Notes: generated by a model from the letters alone, not told the origin. A DNA stretch of 43,992 nucleotides from Janthinobacterium sp. GW456P (GCF_002127655.1 NZ_NEHB01000001.1:857-44848), one strand, 5' to 3'; positions 24,137 to 33,102 are shown, counted from the first letter of the stretch. Translations and numbers: made by a program.

Positions 24137-25318
24137 TTACCTTTCAGTGTGGGTGGGGGAAACAGTCGCGGCGCCGACGGTACGACGGCGCAGCAGCGGG
24201 GCGGCGGCCACGGCCGCGCCCAACAGGGCCAGTGCGGCCGTGGCGGCAAACATCGTGGCGTGGCTGCCGGGCAGATAGGTCATGAAGGAAGAGAGAAATT
24301 GCCCGCCGAAGATGGCCATCGACAGATAGGCGAGGTTGCGGTTGCGGCTGGGCAGGTGGCTGCGCTCGACCGTCATGTGCGTGCAGAGGGGCACCGACAG
24401 GCCGAAGCCCATTCCCAGCGCCACGGCGCCGGCCAGCAGCATGGGCAGCGCGGCGGCGCCCGCAAACAGCAGGTGTGCCAGTGCATAACAGGCGAAGGCG
24501 GCACCCAAGGTCCCGTGTTCATGCAGGCGCCGGATCACCTTGGGCATCAGCCAGGCGGCCGCCACGGCCACCAGCGACACGAAGGAGAGCAAATACCCGG
24601 CCTGGTCCTCGCTCCAGCCCAGCTGTTGCAAACGCAGGGGCAAGATGATGATGGCGGCGAAAAATACCGTCATGGAGAGCGCCGCCAGCGCCTGGACGAG
24701 GAGCAGGGCGCGCGACGGGCTGGGCGCTGGCGGTGCGCCTTCCATGCCGGCATCCCCGGCCGGCTCGGCTGCCGGCACGCAGCGCCAGGCGAAGGCCAGC
24801 AGCAGCCAGGCGAACAGATACAGCAGGAAGGGATAGCGCCAGCCCGCCGTGGCCAGCAGCCCGCCCAGGGCGAGGAAGAGCACGCCGCCCAGTTCGATCG
24901 TCATGCCTTGCCTGGCGATCATGCGCAGCCGCGCCTGGCCGCTGAACAGGGCCGAGATCAGCCCCGTGCCCGACGCCATCACGAGCGCCGTCGGCGCGCC
25001 CAGCAGGAAACGGTTGGCGAACACGGCCAGGTGGCCATGCAGGAACATGCCCGACGCCCCCAGTAAACCGTACAGGAACAGCCCCGCCAGCAGGCTGCGA
25101 TGCAGTCCCAGGCGCTGCATGAGCATGGCGGCGAAGGGGCCGGACAGCACCACGCCCAGCGAGGGCAGCGTGACGAGCCAGCTGGCGGCGTCGGCCACCC
25201 CGAGGCGCGCGGCGATGGACGGCAATCCCGGGACCAGCACGCATCCGACCATGATGGTCAGGCTGGCAACGGAAAGGAGCGTGCACGTTCCTGTCTTCGA
25301 TATATTGCGGCTGGACAT
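24137..25318 (-). CDS. MFS transporter coupled to the PhlG-like hydrolase
   Basis: This is a 393-residue, about 12-helix permease of the drug:H+ antiporter type. Helix 1-2 text LTIMVGCVLVPGLPSIAARL and the later ALGMGFGLSVPLCTHMTVER are typical of DHA1-type proteins. ATG 25318 is chosen, with a strong AAGGGAGG seven bases before it; the upstream frame overlaps the IclR promoter region. It comes first in the operon with the hydrolase gene, so it may import its substrate or export the product. It is divergent from the IclR regulator across 134 bases that contain a perfect palindrome. Confidence 0.88.
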   Translation of the reverse strand: MSSRNISKTGTCTLLSVASLTIMVGCVLVPGLPSIAARLGVADAASWLVTLPSLGVVLSGPFAAMLMQRLGLHRSLLAGLFLYGLLGASGMFLHGHLAVFANRFLLGAPTALVMASGTGLISALFSGQARLRMIARQGMTIELGGVLFLALGGLLATAGWRYPFLLYLFAWLLLAFAWRCVPAAEPAGDAGMEGAPPAPSPSRALLLVQALAALSMTVFFAAIIILPLRLQQLGWSEDQAGYLLSFVSLVAVAAAWLMPKVIRRLHEHGTLGAAFACYALAHLLFAGAAALPMLLAGAVALGMGFGLSVPLCTHMTVERSHLPSRNRNLAYLSMAIFGGQFLSSFMTYLPGSHATMFAATAALALLGAAVAAAPLLRRRTVGAATVSPTHTER

Positions 25319-25353
25319 GCGCCTCCCTTGGTGCTTGAGTTGAAAACCGTTAA

Positions 25354-25370
25354 TCGGAACACTGTTCCGA
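25354..25370. promoter_or_regulatory. Perfect 17-bp palindrome, probable IclR operator
   Basis: TCGGAACA-C-TGTTCCGA is a perfect inverted repeat between the MFS-hydrolase operon and the divergent iclR-type gene. IclR-family operators commonly contain GGAA/TTCC half-sites. A further GGAACA lies at 25376-25381 and could be a third half-site. It is 36 bases before the MFS start and 83 before the regulator start. Confidence 0.7.
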
Positions 25371-25452
25371 ATGATGGAACAATTATAGGGCCATGTACAA
25401 TGCCGGTCAATGCCGTCACGGCAGCTATCGTCATGCACAATTGGGTAAAGAG

Positions 25453-26211
25453 ATGAGTGAAGAAAACGAAGGCAATAGCGGCAAGCAAGTCATTGCGCGC
25501 GCGGCGGCGGTGCTGCGCGCGCTGGAAAACCAGACGGGCGGCCTGAGCCTGGCGCAGATCGCCAAGGGCGCGGACTTGCCGCGCACCACGGTGCACCGCA
25601 TCGTCGCCGCGCTGGAAGCCCAGCAACTGGTCAGTTCCGGCGCTGGCGGGGTGAAGCTGGGGCCGGCCATCGCGCGCCTGGCGGCGTCGGCGCATACGGA
25701 CGTGGTGGCGGTCCTGCGGCCGTATGCGGAAGCGTTGGGCCGGCGCACGCGCGAAACGGTGGATGTGTGCGTGTACCGCGGCCTGCATGCGGTGTCGGTG
25801 GACCAGTACTGTTCCGACCATGAACTGCGCGTCGTGTCGGCCGTGGGAACGGCCTACCCGATCCACTGCACCGCGCATGGCAAGGCGTTGCTGGCGCAGA
25901 TGCCGGAAGACGCGCTGGCCCGGCTGTTCGGCGAACGCCTGGAAGCGCGCACGGACCAGACCATCACGGCGCTTGCGCAACTGCTGCCGCACCTGGAACA
26001 GGTACGCGCGCAGGGCTACGCCGTCGATATGGAAGAGCACGCGCCGGGCGTGTGCGGCATCGGCGTGGCCCTGGCCACGGGGACGAGCGAGCGCTACGCG
26101 CTGTCGCTGGGCGTGCCAGCCCTGCGTTTCCACGCCCAGCGGGAACTGCTGCTGTCGGCGCTATTGCAGTGCAAGGCGGAAGTCGAAGCCGTGCTCGGTA
26201 TCAAGCCGTAA
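25453..26211 (+). CDS. IclR-family transcriptional regulator
   Basis: This 252-residue regulator has an N-terminal winged helix (about 10-70: SLAQIAKGADLPRTTVHRIV) and a C-terminal effector domain (about 85-248) with VDVCVYRGLHAVSVDQYCSD, the TAHGKALLAQMP motif that defines the family, and GVCGIGVALATG. I chose ATG 25453 (AAAGAG upstream); the longer frame would cover the operator. It probably controls the divergent MFS-PhlG-like operon in response to an aromatic compound. Its last 11 bases overlap the end of the Hcp remnant on the opposite strand. Confidence 0.93.
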   Translation: MSEENEGNSGKQVIARAAAVLRALENQTGGLSLAQIAKGADLPRTTVHRIVAALEAQQLVSSGAGGVKLGPAIARLAASAHTDVVAVLRPYAEALGRRTRETVDVCVYRGLHAVSVDQYCSDHELRVVSAVGTAYPIHCTAHGKALLAQMPEDALARLFGERLEARTDQTITALAQLLPHLEQVRAQGYAVDMEEHAPGVCGIGVALATGTSERYALSLGVPALRFHAQRELLLSALLQCKAEVEAVLGIKP

Positions 26212-26400
26212 AAGTGTGGCTCGGTCGGTTGCGCGCCAGGCTCCAGCCCGCCGTATGCTGGGCGCCGGGCTGGCCGTGCGCCTGCTGCATGCTGTAGCTC
26301 CAGAGGATTTCCGTAAAATTCAGCTTGAAATGCTCGGTCGGCATGTCGTTGGCATGGGTTTGCAGCTCGATTTCGCTGCGCAGGGCGTCGCGCAGCCAGC
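26201..26400 (-). pseudogene. C-terminal fragment of a type VI secretion Hcp gene
   Basis: The reverse strand reads EHFKLNFTEILWSYS, then QHTAGWSLARNRP and stop. This is the end of a Hcp tube protein, where the pattern LNF-x-I-x-W-x-Y followed by GW-x-L-x-x-N is characteristic. The first 100 or so residues are missing; before residue LRSEIELQ the frame contains unrelated sequence. No other type VI genes lie in the window. The stretch 26401-26576 holds no complete gene; its + strand frame ends in a short hydrophobic tail (FAIGNGILGLTEIAIALK) that I cannot assign. Confidence 0.7.
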
Positions 26401-26576
26401 ACGATGAGGTCGTCGTCACGGGCGCGGTATTTGTGCTGATGGCCAACAACAAGCTGCTGTCGCCCGACCGCGCTACGCCGGCTTCGTTCGCCATTGGCAA
26501 CGGGATATTGGGACTGACAGAGATCGCCATCGCGCTCAAGTAAGCGGGCTAAGCCCGGCAGGCTGCGCCCGCTGCC

Positions 26577-28061
26577 TCACGACTTCTGCATTTGCTGCTG
26601 GAAGGTGAGTTCGATGAACTCGGCCGGGCGGCTGATGGCGACCAGGACGGTGACCCGCAAGATGCCTTCCAGGATGTCGTCGGGCGTCATGGTTTCACCC
26701 AGGCCGACGTGTACGCTGAAGGCATCGTCCGGTGTGGCGCCGGCCAGGCCGCCGCGCTTCCAGATGCCGGTCAGGAAATCAAGGGCCATGCTCTTGATCG
26801 TGAGCCAGGTGCCGGCCACGTTTGGCTCGAACGCATACGCCTGGATAGCCAGGCGCAGCGACTCCTCGAGCATGATCATGGTGCGGCGGACGTTGATGTA
26901 GCGCCAGTCGAGGCTGTTGCCGTCGAGGGTGCGCGCGCCCCACACCAAGCTGGCTTCGCCGTCGAAGCTGCGGATGGCGTTGACCGATTTGCCGCTGCTG
27001 CACACGTTGAGGTCTTCCTGGTCTTCGTGCGTGATGGCGACGGCCGGCGCGCTGACGGCAGCCAGGCTGACATTGGCCGGTGCCTTCCACACGCCGCGCG
27101 TGTTGTCGGTCATGGTGTACACGCCGGCCAGCGCGGCGCCTGGCGGCAGCAGATTGAGTTGGCCGTGCATGTCCCGCAGTAGTTGCCGGTACAAAGGGCT
27201 TATGGCGCGCAGTGAGCTATCGATGGCGGCGATGCGGCTGGCCTGGCCGGTTTCTGAAGCCTGCGCGATGGCCATCTGCTGGAACAGGGCCGACACTTGC
27301 CGCTGCCCGCCGGCGTCCAGCGCCTGCAATAGCAGGTCTTGCAGCGCGCCCCACTGGCTGCGGCGGATGTGGGTGAAATCGAGTGCCTCCGGCGCAACGA
27401 CCGTGGCCTGTATCCACGGATAGTAGGCTGCCCCAAAGCCCAGCGAGTCGCTGCCGATGCCGTCGCGGAAAGCGGTTACGGGCCCCTCCGTCAACGGCAC
27501 TGCGCCATGGTGGATGTCGAGGATGGCGAAGCGGTTCCGCATCTGTTGGCCGCAATGCATGAGCATGTGCCGTTGCAGCGCATGGCAGTCGTCCAACGCC
27601 AGCAGCATGGCGTCGGGCACGGCCAGCAGCGTCGCGCCCGGCTCCTGCAGCAGCGCATCGATGCCGGCGCGCAGTGCGCCGATGTCCGGCGTGTCGTGAT
27701 AATCGCCGACGGAAACGATATGGCAGGCGTCGCCGCCATTCTGGAAGAAGAGCTGCATGCTGCGATACAGCAGGAACCGGCCGGCGGCCTGGCGCAGCGT
27801 GCATGACACGTTTGCCGCGCCAGCCGCGCTGCCCGCCTCCAGCATGAATTCGGCTACGGGCGCCCCGCCGAAAACGGCTGTAAATTCCGCCATCGAAGTG
27901 ATGCGCCACGGCTGGTTGCGCAAGGAGCGGCCGTCGTGGCTGGCACTGGCGGTGTAGCCGACAAAGGCCGGCACGGCCATCGCCACTTCGACGACGGAAT
28001 GGGGCGCCGCGTTTTGTTCCACGATATACGCGCCGGGAGTGTTGTATTGCGCCATGTGCAT
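26577..28061 (-). CDS. Contractile tail sheath protein (eCIS/phage tail type), orphan
   Basis: This is a 494-residue sheath subunit of a contractile injection system, the sleeve that shortens to drive an inner tube through a membrane. The N-terminus (MAQYNTPGAYIVEQNAAPHS) has the PGVYVEE-like sheath start, followed by VAMAVPAFVGYTA. The C-terminal domain is well kept: DWRYINVRRTMIMLEESLRL, EPNVAGTWLTIKSMALDFL, AFSVHVGLGETMTPDDILEG and RPAEFIELTF, as in Afp/PVC sheaths. The start at 28061 has AGGAAAGC upstream. No tube, baseplate, spike, ATPase or cap genes are found within the window, so it cannot form a particle by itself. The frame is intact, with no sign of decay. Confidence 0.88.
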   Translation of the reverse strand: MHMAQYNTPGAYIVEQNAAPHSVVEVAMAVPAFVGYTASASHDGRSLRNQPWRITSMAEFTAVFGGAPVAEFMLEAGSAAGAANVSCTLRQAAGRFLLYRSMQLFFQNGGDACHIVSVGDYHDTPDIGALRAGIDALLQEPGATLLAVPDAMLLALDDCHALQRHMLMHCGQQMRNRFAILDIHHGAVPLTEGPVTAFRDGIGSDSLGFGAAYYPWIQATVVAPEALDFTHIRRSQWGALQDLLLQALDAGGQRQVSALFQQMAIAQASETGQASRIAAIDSSLRAISPLYRQLLRDMHGQLNLLPPGAALAGVYTMTDNTRGVWKAPANVSLAAVSAPAVAITHEDQEDLNVCSSGKSVNAIRSFDGEASLVWGARTLDGNSLDWRYINVRRTMIMLEESLRLAIQAYAFEPNVAGTWLTIKSMALDFLTGIWKRGGLAGATPDDAFSVHVGLGETMTPDDILEGILRVTVLVAISRPAEFIELTFQQQMQKS

Positions 28062-28165
28062 GCTTTCCTGGTTGGTCAGAGGGAGCGGGGCTGCATCGGG
28101 CCACGCCTCGGGCCACGCAACTGACAAGTATAGCCAGTGATAGCACGCGCATGGGCATTTCTCGC

Positions 28166-28195
28166 TTTACATTTGTTTGATAATTCCAGTAGTAT
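28166..28195 (+). promoter_or_regulatory. Sigma-70-like promoter of the arsB-type gene
   Basis: TTTACA (28166-28171) and TAGTAT (28190-28195) are spaced by 18 bases, with start expected near 28202. Just downstream TATTGAA occurs twice in a row within an AT-rich patch up to about 28215, a possible repressor site. Confidence 0.45.
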
Positions 28196-28240
28196 TGAAA
28201 TATTGAATATTATTCGCGTTTTTTCCCGGACGACTGCCCC

Positions 28241-29521
28241 ATGCTCACCGCTTTCCTGATCTTTCTCGCCACCTTAACCCTCGTCATCTGGCAGCCGCGC
28301 GGCCTGGGCATCGGCTGGAGCGCCGTCATCGGCGCCGGCGTCGCCTTGCTGGCCGGCGTGATCCACTGGGGCGACATCCCCGTCGTCTGGCATATCGTGT
28401 GGAACGCCACCGGCACGTTCATTGCCGTGATCATCATCAGCCTGCTGCTGGACGCGGCCGGCTTCTTCGAATGGGCCGCCTTGCACGTGGCGCGCTGGGG
28501 CGGCGGCAGCGGGCGCAAGTTGTTTACCTTGCTGGTACTGCTCGGTGCCGTGGTGTCCGCCGTGTTCGCCAACGACGGCGCCGCGCTGATCCTGACCCCC
28601 ATCGTCATCGCCATGCTGCGCGCGCTGAAGTTTTCCGCCAAAGCCACCCTGGCCTATGTGATGGCGGCCGGTTTCATCGCCGACACGGCCAGCCTGCCGC
28701 TGGTGGTGTCGAACTTGGTCAATATCGTCTCGGCCGACTATTTCAAGATCGGCTTTGCCGAGTATGCGTCCGTGATGGTGCCCGTCAACGTCGTCGCCGT
28801 GGCCGCGACCCTGGCGGCCTTGCTGATCTTTTTCCGCCAGGATATCCCGCGCGACTATGACGTGGCGCAGCTGAAGCGCCCGGGCGCGGCCATCCGCGAC
28901 TTGCCCACCTTCCGCGCCGGCTGGCTGGTGCTGGCCCTGCTGCTGGTGGGCTTTTTCTCGCAAGAAAGTCTGGGCGTGCCCATCAGCCTGATCGCCGCCA
29001 TGGGCGCCGCGCTGCTGCTGGGCGTGGCGGGCAAGGGGCACGTGATTTCCACGCGCCACGTGCTGCGTCATGCGCCGTGGCAGATCGTCGTCTTTTCTCT
29101 GGGTATGTATCTGGTCGTGTATGGCTTGCGCAATGCGGGCCTGACGGCTTACCTGACGGGCATGCTGAACCACTTCGCGCAGTATGGCGTGTGGGGCGCG
29201 GCCATGGGCACGGGCGTGCTGACGGCCTTGCTGTCATCCGTGATGAACAACCTGCCGACGGTGCTGGTGGGGGCGCTGGCCATCGACCCGACGACGGCGC
29301 AGGGCGCCGTGCGCGAAGCGATGATTTACGCCAACGTCATCGGCAGCGACCTGGGACCGAAGATCACGCCTATCGGCAGCCTGGCCACCTTGCTGTGGTT
29401 GCACGTGCTCGACAGCAAGAATATTCACATTTCCTGGGGCTATTATTTCCGCGTCGGCATCGTGCTGACCGTGCCCGTGCTGCTGGTGACCTTGGCGGCG
29501 CTGGCGCTGCGCCTGTCCTGA
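28241..29521 (+). CDS. arsB: ArsB-type arsenite efflux permease
   Basis: This 426-residue inner-membrane transporter of the ArsB/NhaD (IT) superfamily exports arsenite or antimonite using the proton gradient. The length and about 11 hydrophobic segments fit ArsB (429). Recognisable text includes [59 protein letters not shown] and [16 protein letters not shown], all typical. No arsR, arsC or arsH gene is adjacent, which is unusual, since arsB is normally in an operon with arsR. No good ribosome-binding site precedes ATG 28241. The upstream region is shared with the divergent sheath gene. Confidence 0.9.
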   Translation: MLTAFLIFLATLTLVIWQPRGLGIGWSAVIGAGVALLAGVIHWGDIPVVWHIVWNATGTFIAVIIISLLLDAAGFFEWAALHVARWGGGSGRKLFTLLVLLGAVVSAVFANDGAALILTPIVIAMLRALKFSAKATLAYVMAAGFIADTASLPLVVSNLVNIVSADYFKIGFAEYASVMVPVNVVAVAATLAALLIFFRQDIPRDYDVAQLKRPGAAIRDLPTFRAGWLVLALLLVGFFSQESLGVPISLIAAMGAALLLGVAGKGHVISTRHVLRHAPWQIVVFSLGMYLVVYGLRNAGLTAYLTGMLNHFAQYGVWGAAMGTGVLTALLSSVMNNLPTVLVGALAIDPTTAQGAVREAMIYANVIGSDLGPKITPIGSLATLLWLHVLDSKNIHISWGYYFRVGIVLTVPVLLVTLAALALRLS

Positions 29522-29566
29522 GTTCCGTGTATGGTAGTGGCTGACAGCAACTTGAACGGGAAAGCC

Positions 29567-30196
29567 ATGAAATTACTGCTCGTCGGCGCCACCGGCCTCG
29601 TCGGCCGCGAAGTGCTGCGCCTGGCGCTGATGGACGCGCGCGTCAGCCAGGTCGTCGCGCCCGTGCGCAAGCCCTTGCCGGCGCATCCCAAACTCGATGC
29701 CCCCCTGGTCGATTTCGACCGCCTGCCGCCCGACGCACCGTGGTGGCGGATGGATGCCGTGATCTGCACCCTGGGCACGACCATGAAGCTGGCGGGCACG
29801 CAGCAGTTGTTCCGGCGGGTCGACCATGACTATCCGCTGGCCGTGGCGCGCCTGGCGCTGGCGGCCGGCACGCGCGCGTATGCGCTCAATTCCGCCGCCG
29901 GCGCGAATGCCGGCTCGCGCCTCTTCTACAACCGCGTCAAGGGCGAGCTGGAACGCGACCTGGAAGCGCTGGGTTTTATATCGCTCACCTATGTGCGGCC
30001 CGGCCTGATCGGGGGCGAACGCGAGGAGGCGCGCGCGGGCGAGGGCGCCGCCTTGTGCCTGCTGCGCGTGCTGGGTCCCGTGCTGCCGCGCCGCTGGCGC
30101 ATCAATCCCGCGCCGCGCATCGCCGGCGTCTTGCTGGAAGCGGCGCTGGCCGCCGCGCCGGGCGTGCACGTCGTCGGCTCGGAGCAGCTGGCCTGA
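29567..30196 (+). CDS. NAD(P)-binding protein, YraR/HTATIP2-like
   Basis: This 209-residue Rossmann-fold protein of the NAD(P)H-binding/NmrA-like type carries the cofactor motif LLVGATGLVGREVLRLAL (G-x-x-G-x-x-G). Further typical text is ICTLGTTMKLAGTQQLFRRV and YNRVKGELERDLEALGF, with Tyr and Lys in the SDR-like Y-x3-K position (YNRVK). LTYVRPGLIGGEREE follows. It resembles the YraR family, small oxidoreductase-like proteins of unclear activity. I chose ATG 29567 (GGGAAAG upstream) over ATG 29531. It is followed 47 bases later by a GNAT gene. Confidence 0.88.
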   Translation: MKLLLVGATGLVGREVLRLALMDARVSQVVAPVRKPLPAHPKLDAPLVDFDRLPPDAPWWRMDAVICTLGTTMKLAGTQQLFRRVDHDYPLAVARLALAAGTRAYALNSAAGANAGSRLFYNRVKGELERDLEALGFISLTYVRPGLIGGEREEARAGEGAALCLLRVLGPVLPRRWRINPAPRIAGVLLEAALAAAPGVHVVGSEQLA

Positions 30197-30243
30197 ACGC
30201 ACACCCCGTATAATCGGCGTTCATGTTCTTTTGAGTACAGAAA

Positions 30244-30705
30244 ATGCAAACAGTACGTCCTTACCGCGCCGGCGACCGCGACGCCTGCCTGGCGCTCTTT
30301 GACGGCAATACGCCGCGCTTTTTCGACCCGTCCGAGCGCGCGGCCTTCGTCGCCTGGCTGGAAGAATCAACACAGCCGTATCTGGTCATCGAACGTGCGG
30401 TCGAGGGAACAACGCGCATCGTCGCCTGCGGCGGCCATGCCATCGAGGCGGGCGGCACCGTCGCCAGCCTGTGCTGGGGCATGGTGGCGCAGGACGTGCA
30501 CGGCCAGGGACTGGGGCGCGCGCTGACGCAGGCGCGCCTGGACGCCATCCGCGCCGTGCCGCAAGTGGCCAGGGTGAGCATGAACACCAGCCAGCACACG
30601 CAGGGCTTTTATGCGCGCTTCGGCTTCGTGCCGGTCAAGGTGACGCCGGATGGTTTCGGACCCGGCATCGACCAGTGGGATATGCTGCTGGAATTGCCGG
30701 CGTAG
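30244..30705 (+). CDS. GNAT-family N-acetyltransferase
   Basis: This 153-residue acetyl-CoA-dependent transferase has motif A QDVHGQGLGRAL (83-94), the Q/R-x2-G-x-G/A loop that binds the CoA pyrophosphate. Strand-helix order around VSMNTSQHTQGFYARFGFVP is the usual motif B, with Tyr as possible acid. No substrate can be assigned; small GNATs acetylate amines, amino acids or protein N-termini. It has its own short leader after the preceding NAD(P)-binding gene, same strand. Confidence 0.92.
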   Translation: MQTVRPYRAGDRDACLALFDGNTPRFFDPSERAAFVAWLEESTQPYLVIERAVEGTTRIVACGGHAIEAGGTVASLCWGMVAQDVHGQGLGRALTQARLDAIRAVPQVARVSMNTSQHTQGFYARFGFVPVKVTPDGFGPGIDQWDMLLELPA

Positions 30706-30868
30706 CGATCGCAGGCTGGCATGGCGTCAAGCTTCGCTCAGATACTGATTGAAATGCCAAGCTTCATCGCCTGCCATCGTTGGATGTTTTAATTAGGAAA
30801 GATTTCCATGCACCCTACGCTCTTGTCCGATTTTGCACCGCACAGCTTCGCCAGGCACGGAGGGCGGC

Positions 30869-32158
30869 ATGGCGGATGACAGCCACCCGCCGGCGCCGCT
30901 CGTCATCGTCGCCAGCAACGGCACCGGCGGCGACATGCAGCCGTTTATCGCGCTGGCGCAGGGCTTGCGGCAACGGGGCCGGCGCGTGCTGCTGCTGGTG
31001 CCGGGCTGGCAGGAAGCGGCGGCGCAGGCGTCAAGGCTGCCGTATCGCACCTTCGGCACGCAGGAAGAGGGGCAGGCCATGCTGGGCGACCCGGACCTGT
31101 GGGATGAGCGCAAGGGCTGGGGCGTCGTGTGGCGCGGCCTCGTGCCGTACCTGGGCGCCATGCGCGACGTCGTGCAAGGCTTGCCGGACGGTGAAGCGTG
31201 CGTGGTGCTGTGCCATCCCTTCCTCGTGCCGATGGCCGCCCTGGCACGCTCGGCACGCCCGGACCTGCGCATCGTCGCGGCCTACCTGGCGCCATCGAAC
31301 CTGTGCAGCAGCCATGATTTCCTGGCGGCCGGCTCGCTGCGCATTCCCGCCTGGGTGCCGCTGGCCTGGCGCCAGGCCCTGTGGCGGCTGATCCACCGCG
31401 GCATGGTCGACCCGGCACTGCTGCCCGGCCTGAACGGCGCGCGCGCGCGGCACGGCCTGCCGCCGGAAGCGCATTTTTTTGCGCACATGCTGGCCGCGCC
31501 GGATGCCTCGCTGGGGCTGTTTCCCGCCTGGTTCGCCGCCCCGCAGGCGGACTGGCCGCCGCATTTCGCGCAAGCCGGCTTCGCCGGCGCCGCCCCGCAG
31601 GGCGCCGCGGCGCTGCCGCCGGAGCTGGAACGCTTTCTGGGCGAGGGCGGGCCGCCCATCGTGTTTACGCCCGGGACCGGTCACCGGCACGCGCAGCGCT
31701 ATTTCAGCATCGCGCTGGACGTGTTGCGGCGGCTGGGGCGGCGCGGCCTGTTCCTCACGTCCCATGCGGCGCAAGTGCCGCAACATTTGCCGCCCGGCGT
31801 GATGTGGCAGGCGCACGCGCCGTTCGCGGCGCTGCTGCCGCGCGTGGCGGCCATCGTGCACCACGGCGGCATCGGCACCTGCGCGGACGCTTTCCGCGCG
31901 GGGATCCCGCAACTGATCGTGCCGTTCGCCTACGACCAGTTCGACAATGGCTGGAGGATCAAGCGGCTCGGCGTGGGGGATGTCTTGCTGGCCAGGCGGC
32001 TGTCGGCCGGGCGCATGCGGCGGCAGCTGGCGCGTTTGCTGGCCGCGCCCGAGGTCCAACTGGCGTGCGGCGAGGTGGCCCGCCGGATGGGGCAGGAGCC
32101 GCAGCCAGCGCACTTGCTCGATCAGGTCGAGGCGGCGCTGGCCGCCCGGACTGTTTAG
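30869..32158 (+). CDS. GT-B glycosyltransferase, UGT/MGT type (GT1 family)
   Basis: This is a 429-residue transferase with two Rossmann-like domains. The N-terminal part LVIVASNGTGGDMQPFIALA has the GT1 acceptor loop and GDMQPF (H/D-x-x-P). The C-terminal donor part has PIVFTPGTGHRHAQRYF, then AAIVHHGGIGTCADAFRAGIP and IVPFAYDQFDNGWRIKRLG, the nucleotide-sugar motif of this family (HHGG-x-G-T, with the DQ pair). It resembles bacterial antibiotic, sterol or flavonoid glucosyltransferases. ATG 30869 has GGAGGG upstream, better than 30833. Its last four bases overlap the convergent DUF2145 gene end. Confidence 0.9.
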   Translation: MADDSHPPAPLVIVASNGTGGDMQPFIALAQGLRQRGRRVLLLVPGWQEAAAQASRLPYRTFGTQEEGQAMLGDPDLWDERKGWGVVWRGLVPYLGAMRDVVQGLPDGEACVVLCHPFLVPMAALARSARPDLRIVAAYLAPSNLCSSHDFLAAGSLRIPAWVPLAWRQALWRLIHRGMVDPALLPGLNGARARHGLPPEAHFFAHMLAAPDASLGLFPAWFAAPQADWPPHFAQAGFAGAAPQGAAALPPELERFLGEGGPPIVFTPGTGHRHAQRYFSIALDVLRRLGRRGLFLTSHAAQVPQHLPPGVMWQAHAPFAALLPRVAAIVHHGGIGTCADAFRAGIPQLIVPFAYDQFDNGWRIKRLGVGDVLLARRLSAGRMRRQLARLLAAPEVQLACGEVARRMGQEPQPAHLLDQVEAALAARTV

Positions 32159-33102
32159 GGCGTGTTGGGCGGGGTATCGTCGAGGGCGATGACCCGGTCG
32201 TCCGGGCCGGGCACGCAGCCGTCGGCGACCGGTTCCCAGCCCCGGTGCACCACCACCTGCCTGCCGTCGTGGCAGATTTCCACGCGTTCGCTGGCGGGCA
32301 GGCGCTGGCGCGCGAACGCTTCCAGGCTGGCCGGCAGGCTCACCGCCAGCCGCATCGTGCCGATGGCTTCTGACGGATGGTCGTCCATGTGCACGAGCGG
32401 CACGAAGATGGAGCCCAGCATCAGCCAGCGGGCGCCCACGTCGACGGGGGCGGGGTTGTAAGGCGCGGCGCGCAGCCAGTCCTGGGCGCGCGCGCGCAAG
32501 TCGCTGCCCGCGGCCAGTTCGCCCCAGGCGGCGGCCAGCATTTCCACCACCCACTGATTGCAGTTCTGGTATTTCAAATGGAAGGCGTACGCGTTGGCGC
32601 TGTAGCGGCCCGCCAGCAATTGCTGCACGCGCACGGGATCGAGCAGGGCGCGGCGCAGGGGCGGCACGGTTTCGGCCGGCAATTTCACCAGCGAGATGTA
32701 GCCGAGCGCAGGATTGGCCGTGCCCATGGCGAAGCCGGCCGTGCCCTGGTCGAAGATGCGCGGGCGGCCTTCGTCGCAGGCGTAGTACAGCTGGCGCGCC
32801 GACCAGCCGCTGTCGTTGTCGTGGCGCCAGGCCAGCGCCGCATGCGAATAGCGGATGCCGAAGCGGGCCAGGTCCAGGCCGGAGCGGCTGATCAGGGCCA
32901 CGCTGCCTTCGCTGGCGGCCAGTTCCTCGCGCACGACGGCGGCAAAGCGCAGCAAGCGGTCCTGTTCCGTGGCAGTGAGTTCCTGGGCGCGGTCGCAAAA
33001 GCGCGAGGAGGCGAGCGAAGTGCCCGCCTGGGCGGCGCCAGCGCTGACGATGGCGCACACGCCCAGCAGCAATGCCGGGCGGTGCAGGAGAAAACGAATC
33101 AA
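32155..33102 (-). CDS. DUF2145 secreted protein
   Basis: This 315-residue protein matches the DUF2145 family of proteobacteria. A signal peptide (about 1-26, ending AQA) sends it to the periplasm. Family-typical text is SLASSRFCDRAQELTATEQD, RYSHAALAWR and YHLKYQ-like NAYAFHLKYQNCNQWVVEML, and a His/Asp-rich HMDDHPSEA. The Cys-Asn region (YQNCNQW) and the conserved His resemble NlpC/P60-like Cys-peptidase folds, but this is inference. It is translated after the Ser-rich protein gene, with a four-base overlap. Confidence 0.88.
   Translation of the reverse strand: MIRFLLHRPALLLGVCAIVSAGAAQAGTSLASSRFCDRAQELTATEQDRLLRFAAVVREELAASEGSVALISRSGLDLARFGIRYSHAALAWRHDNDSGWSARQLYYACDEGRPRIFDQGTAGFAMGTANPALGYISLVKLPAETVPPLRRALLDPVRVQQLLAGRYSANAYAFHLKYQNCNQWVVEMLAAAWGELAAGSDLRARAQDWLRAAPYNPAPVDVGARWLMLGSIFVPLVHMDDHPSEAIGTMRLAVSLPASLEAFARQRLPASERVEICHDGRQVVVHRGWEPVADGCVPGPDDRVIALDDTPPNTP

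Noticed and set aside
26325..26543. Forward frame of 72 residues between iclR and sheath genes
   Set aside because: Its first half is the antisense of the Hcp fragment and its hydrophobic tail matches nothing I know; too little to call a gene.
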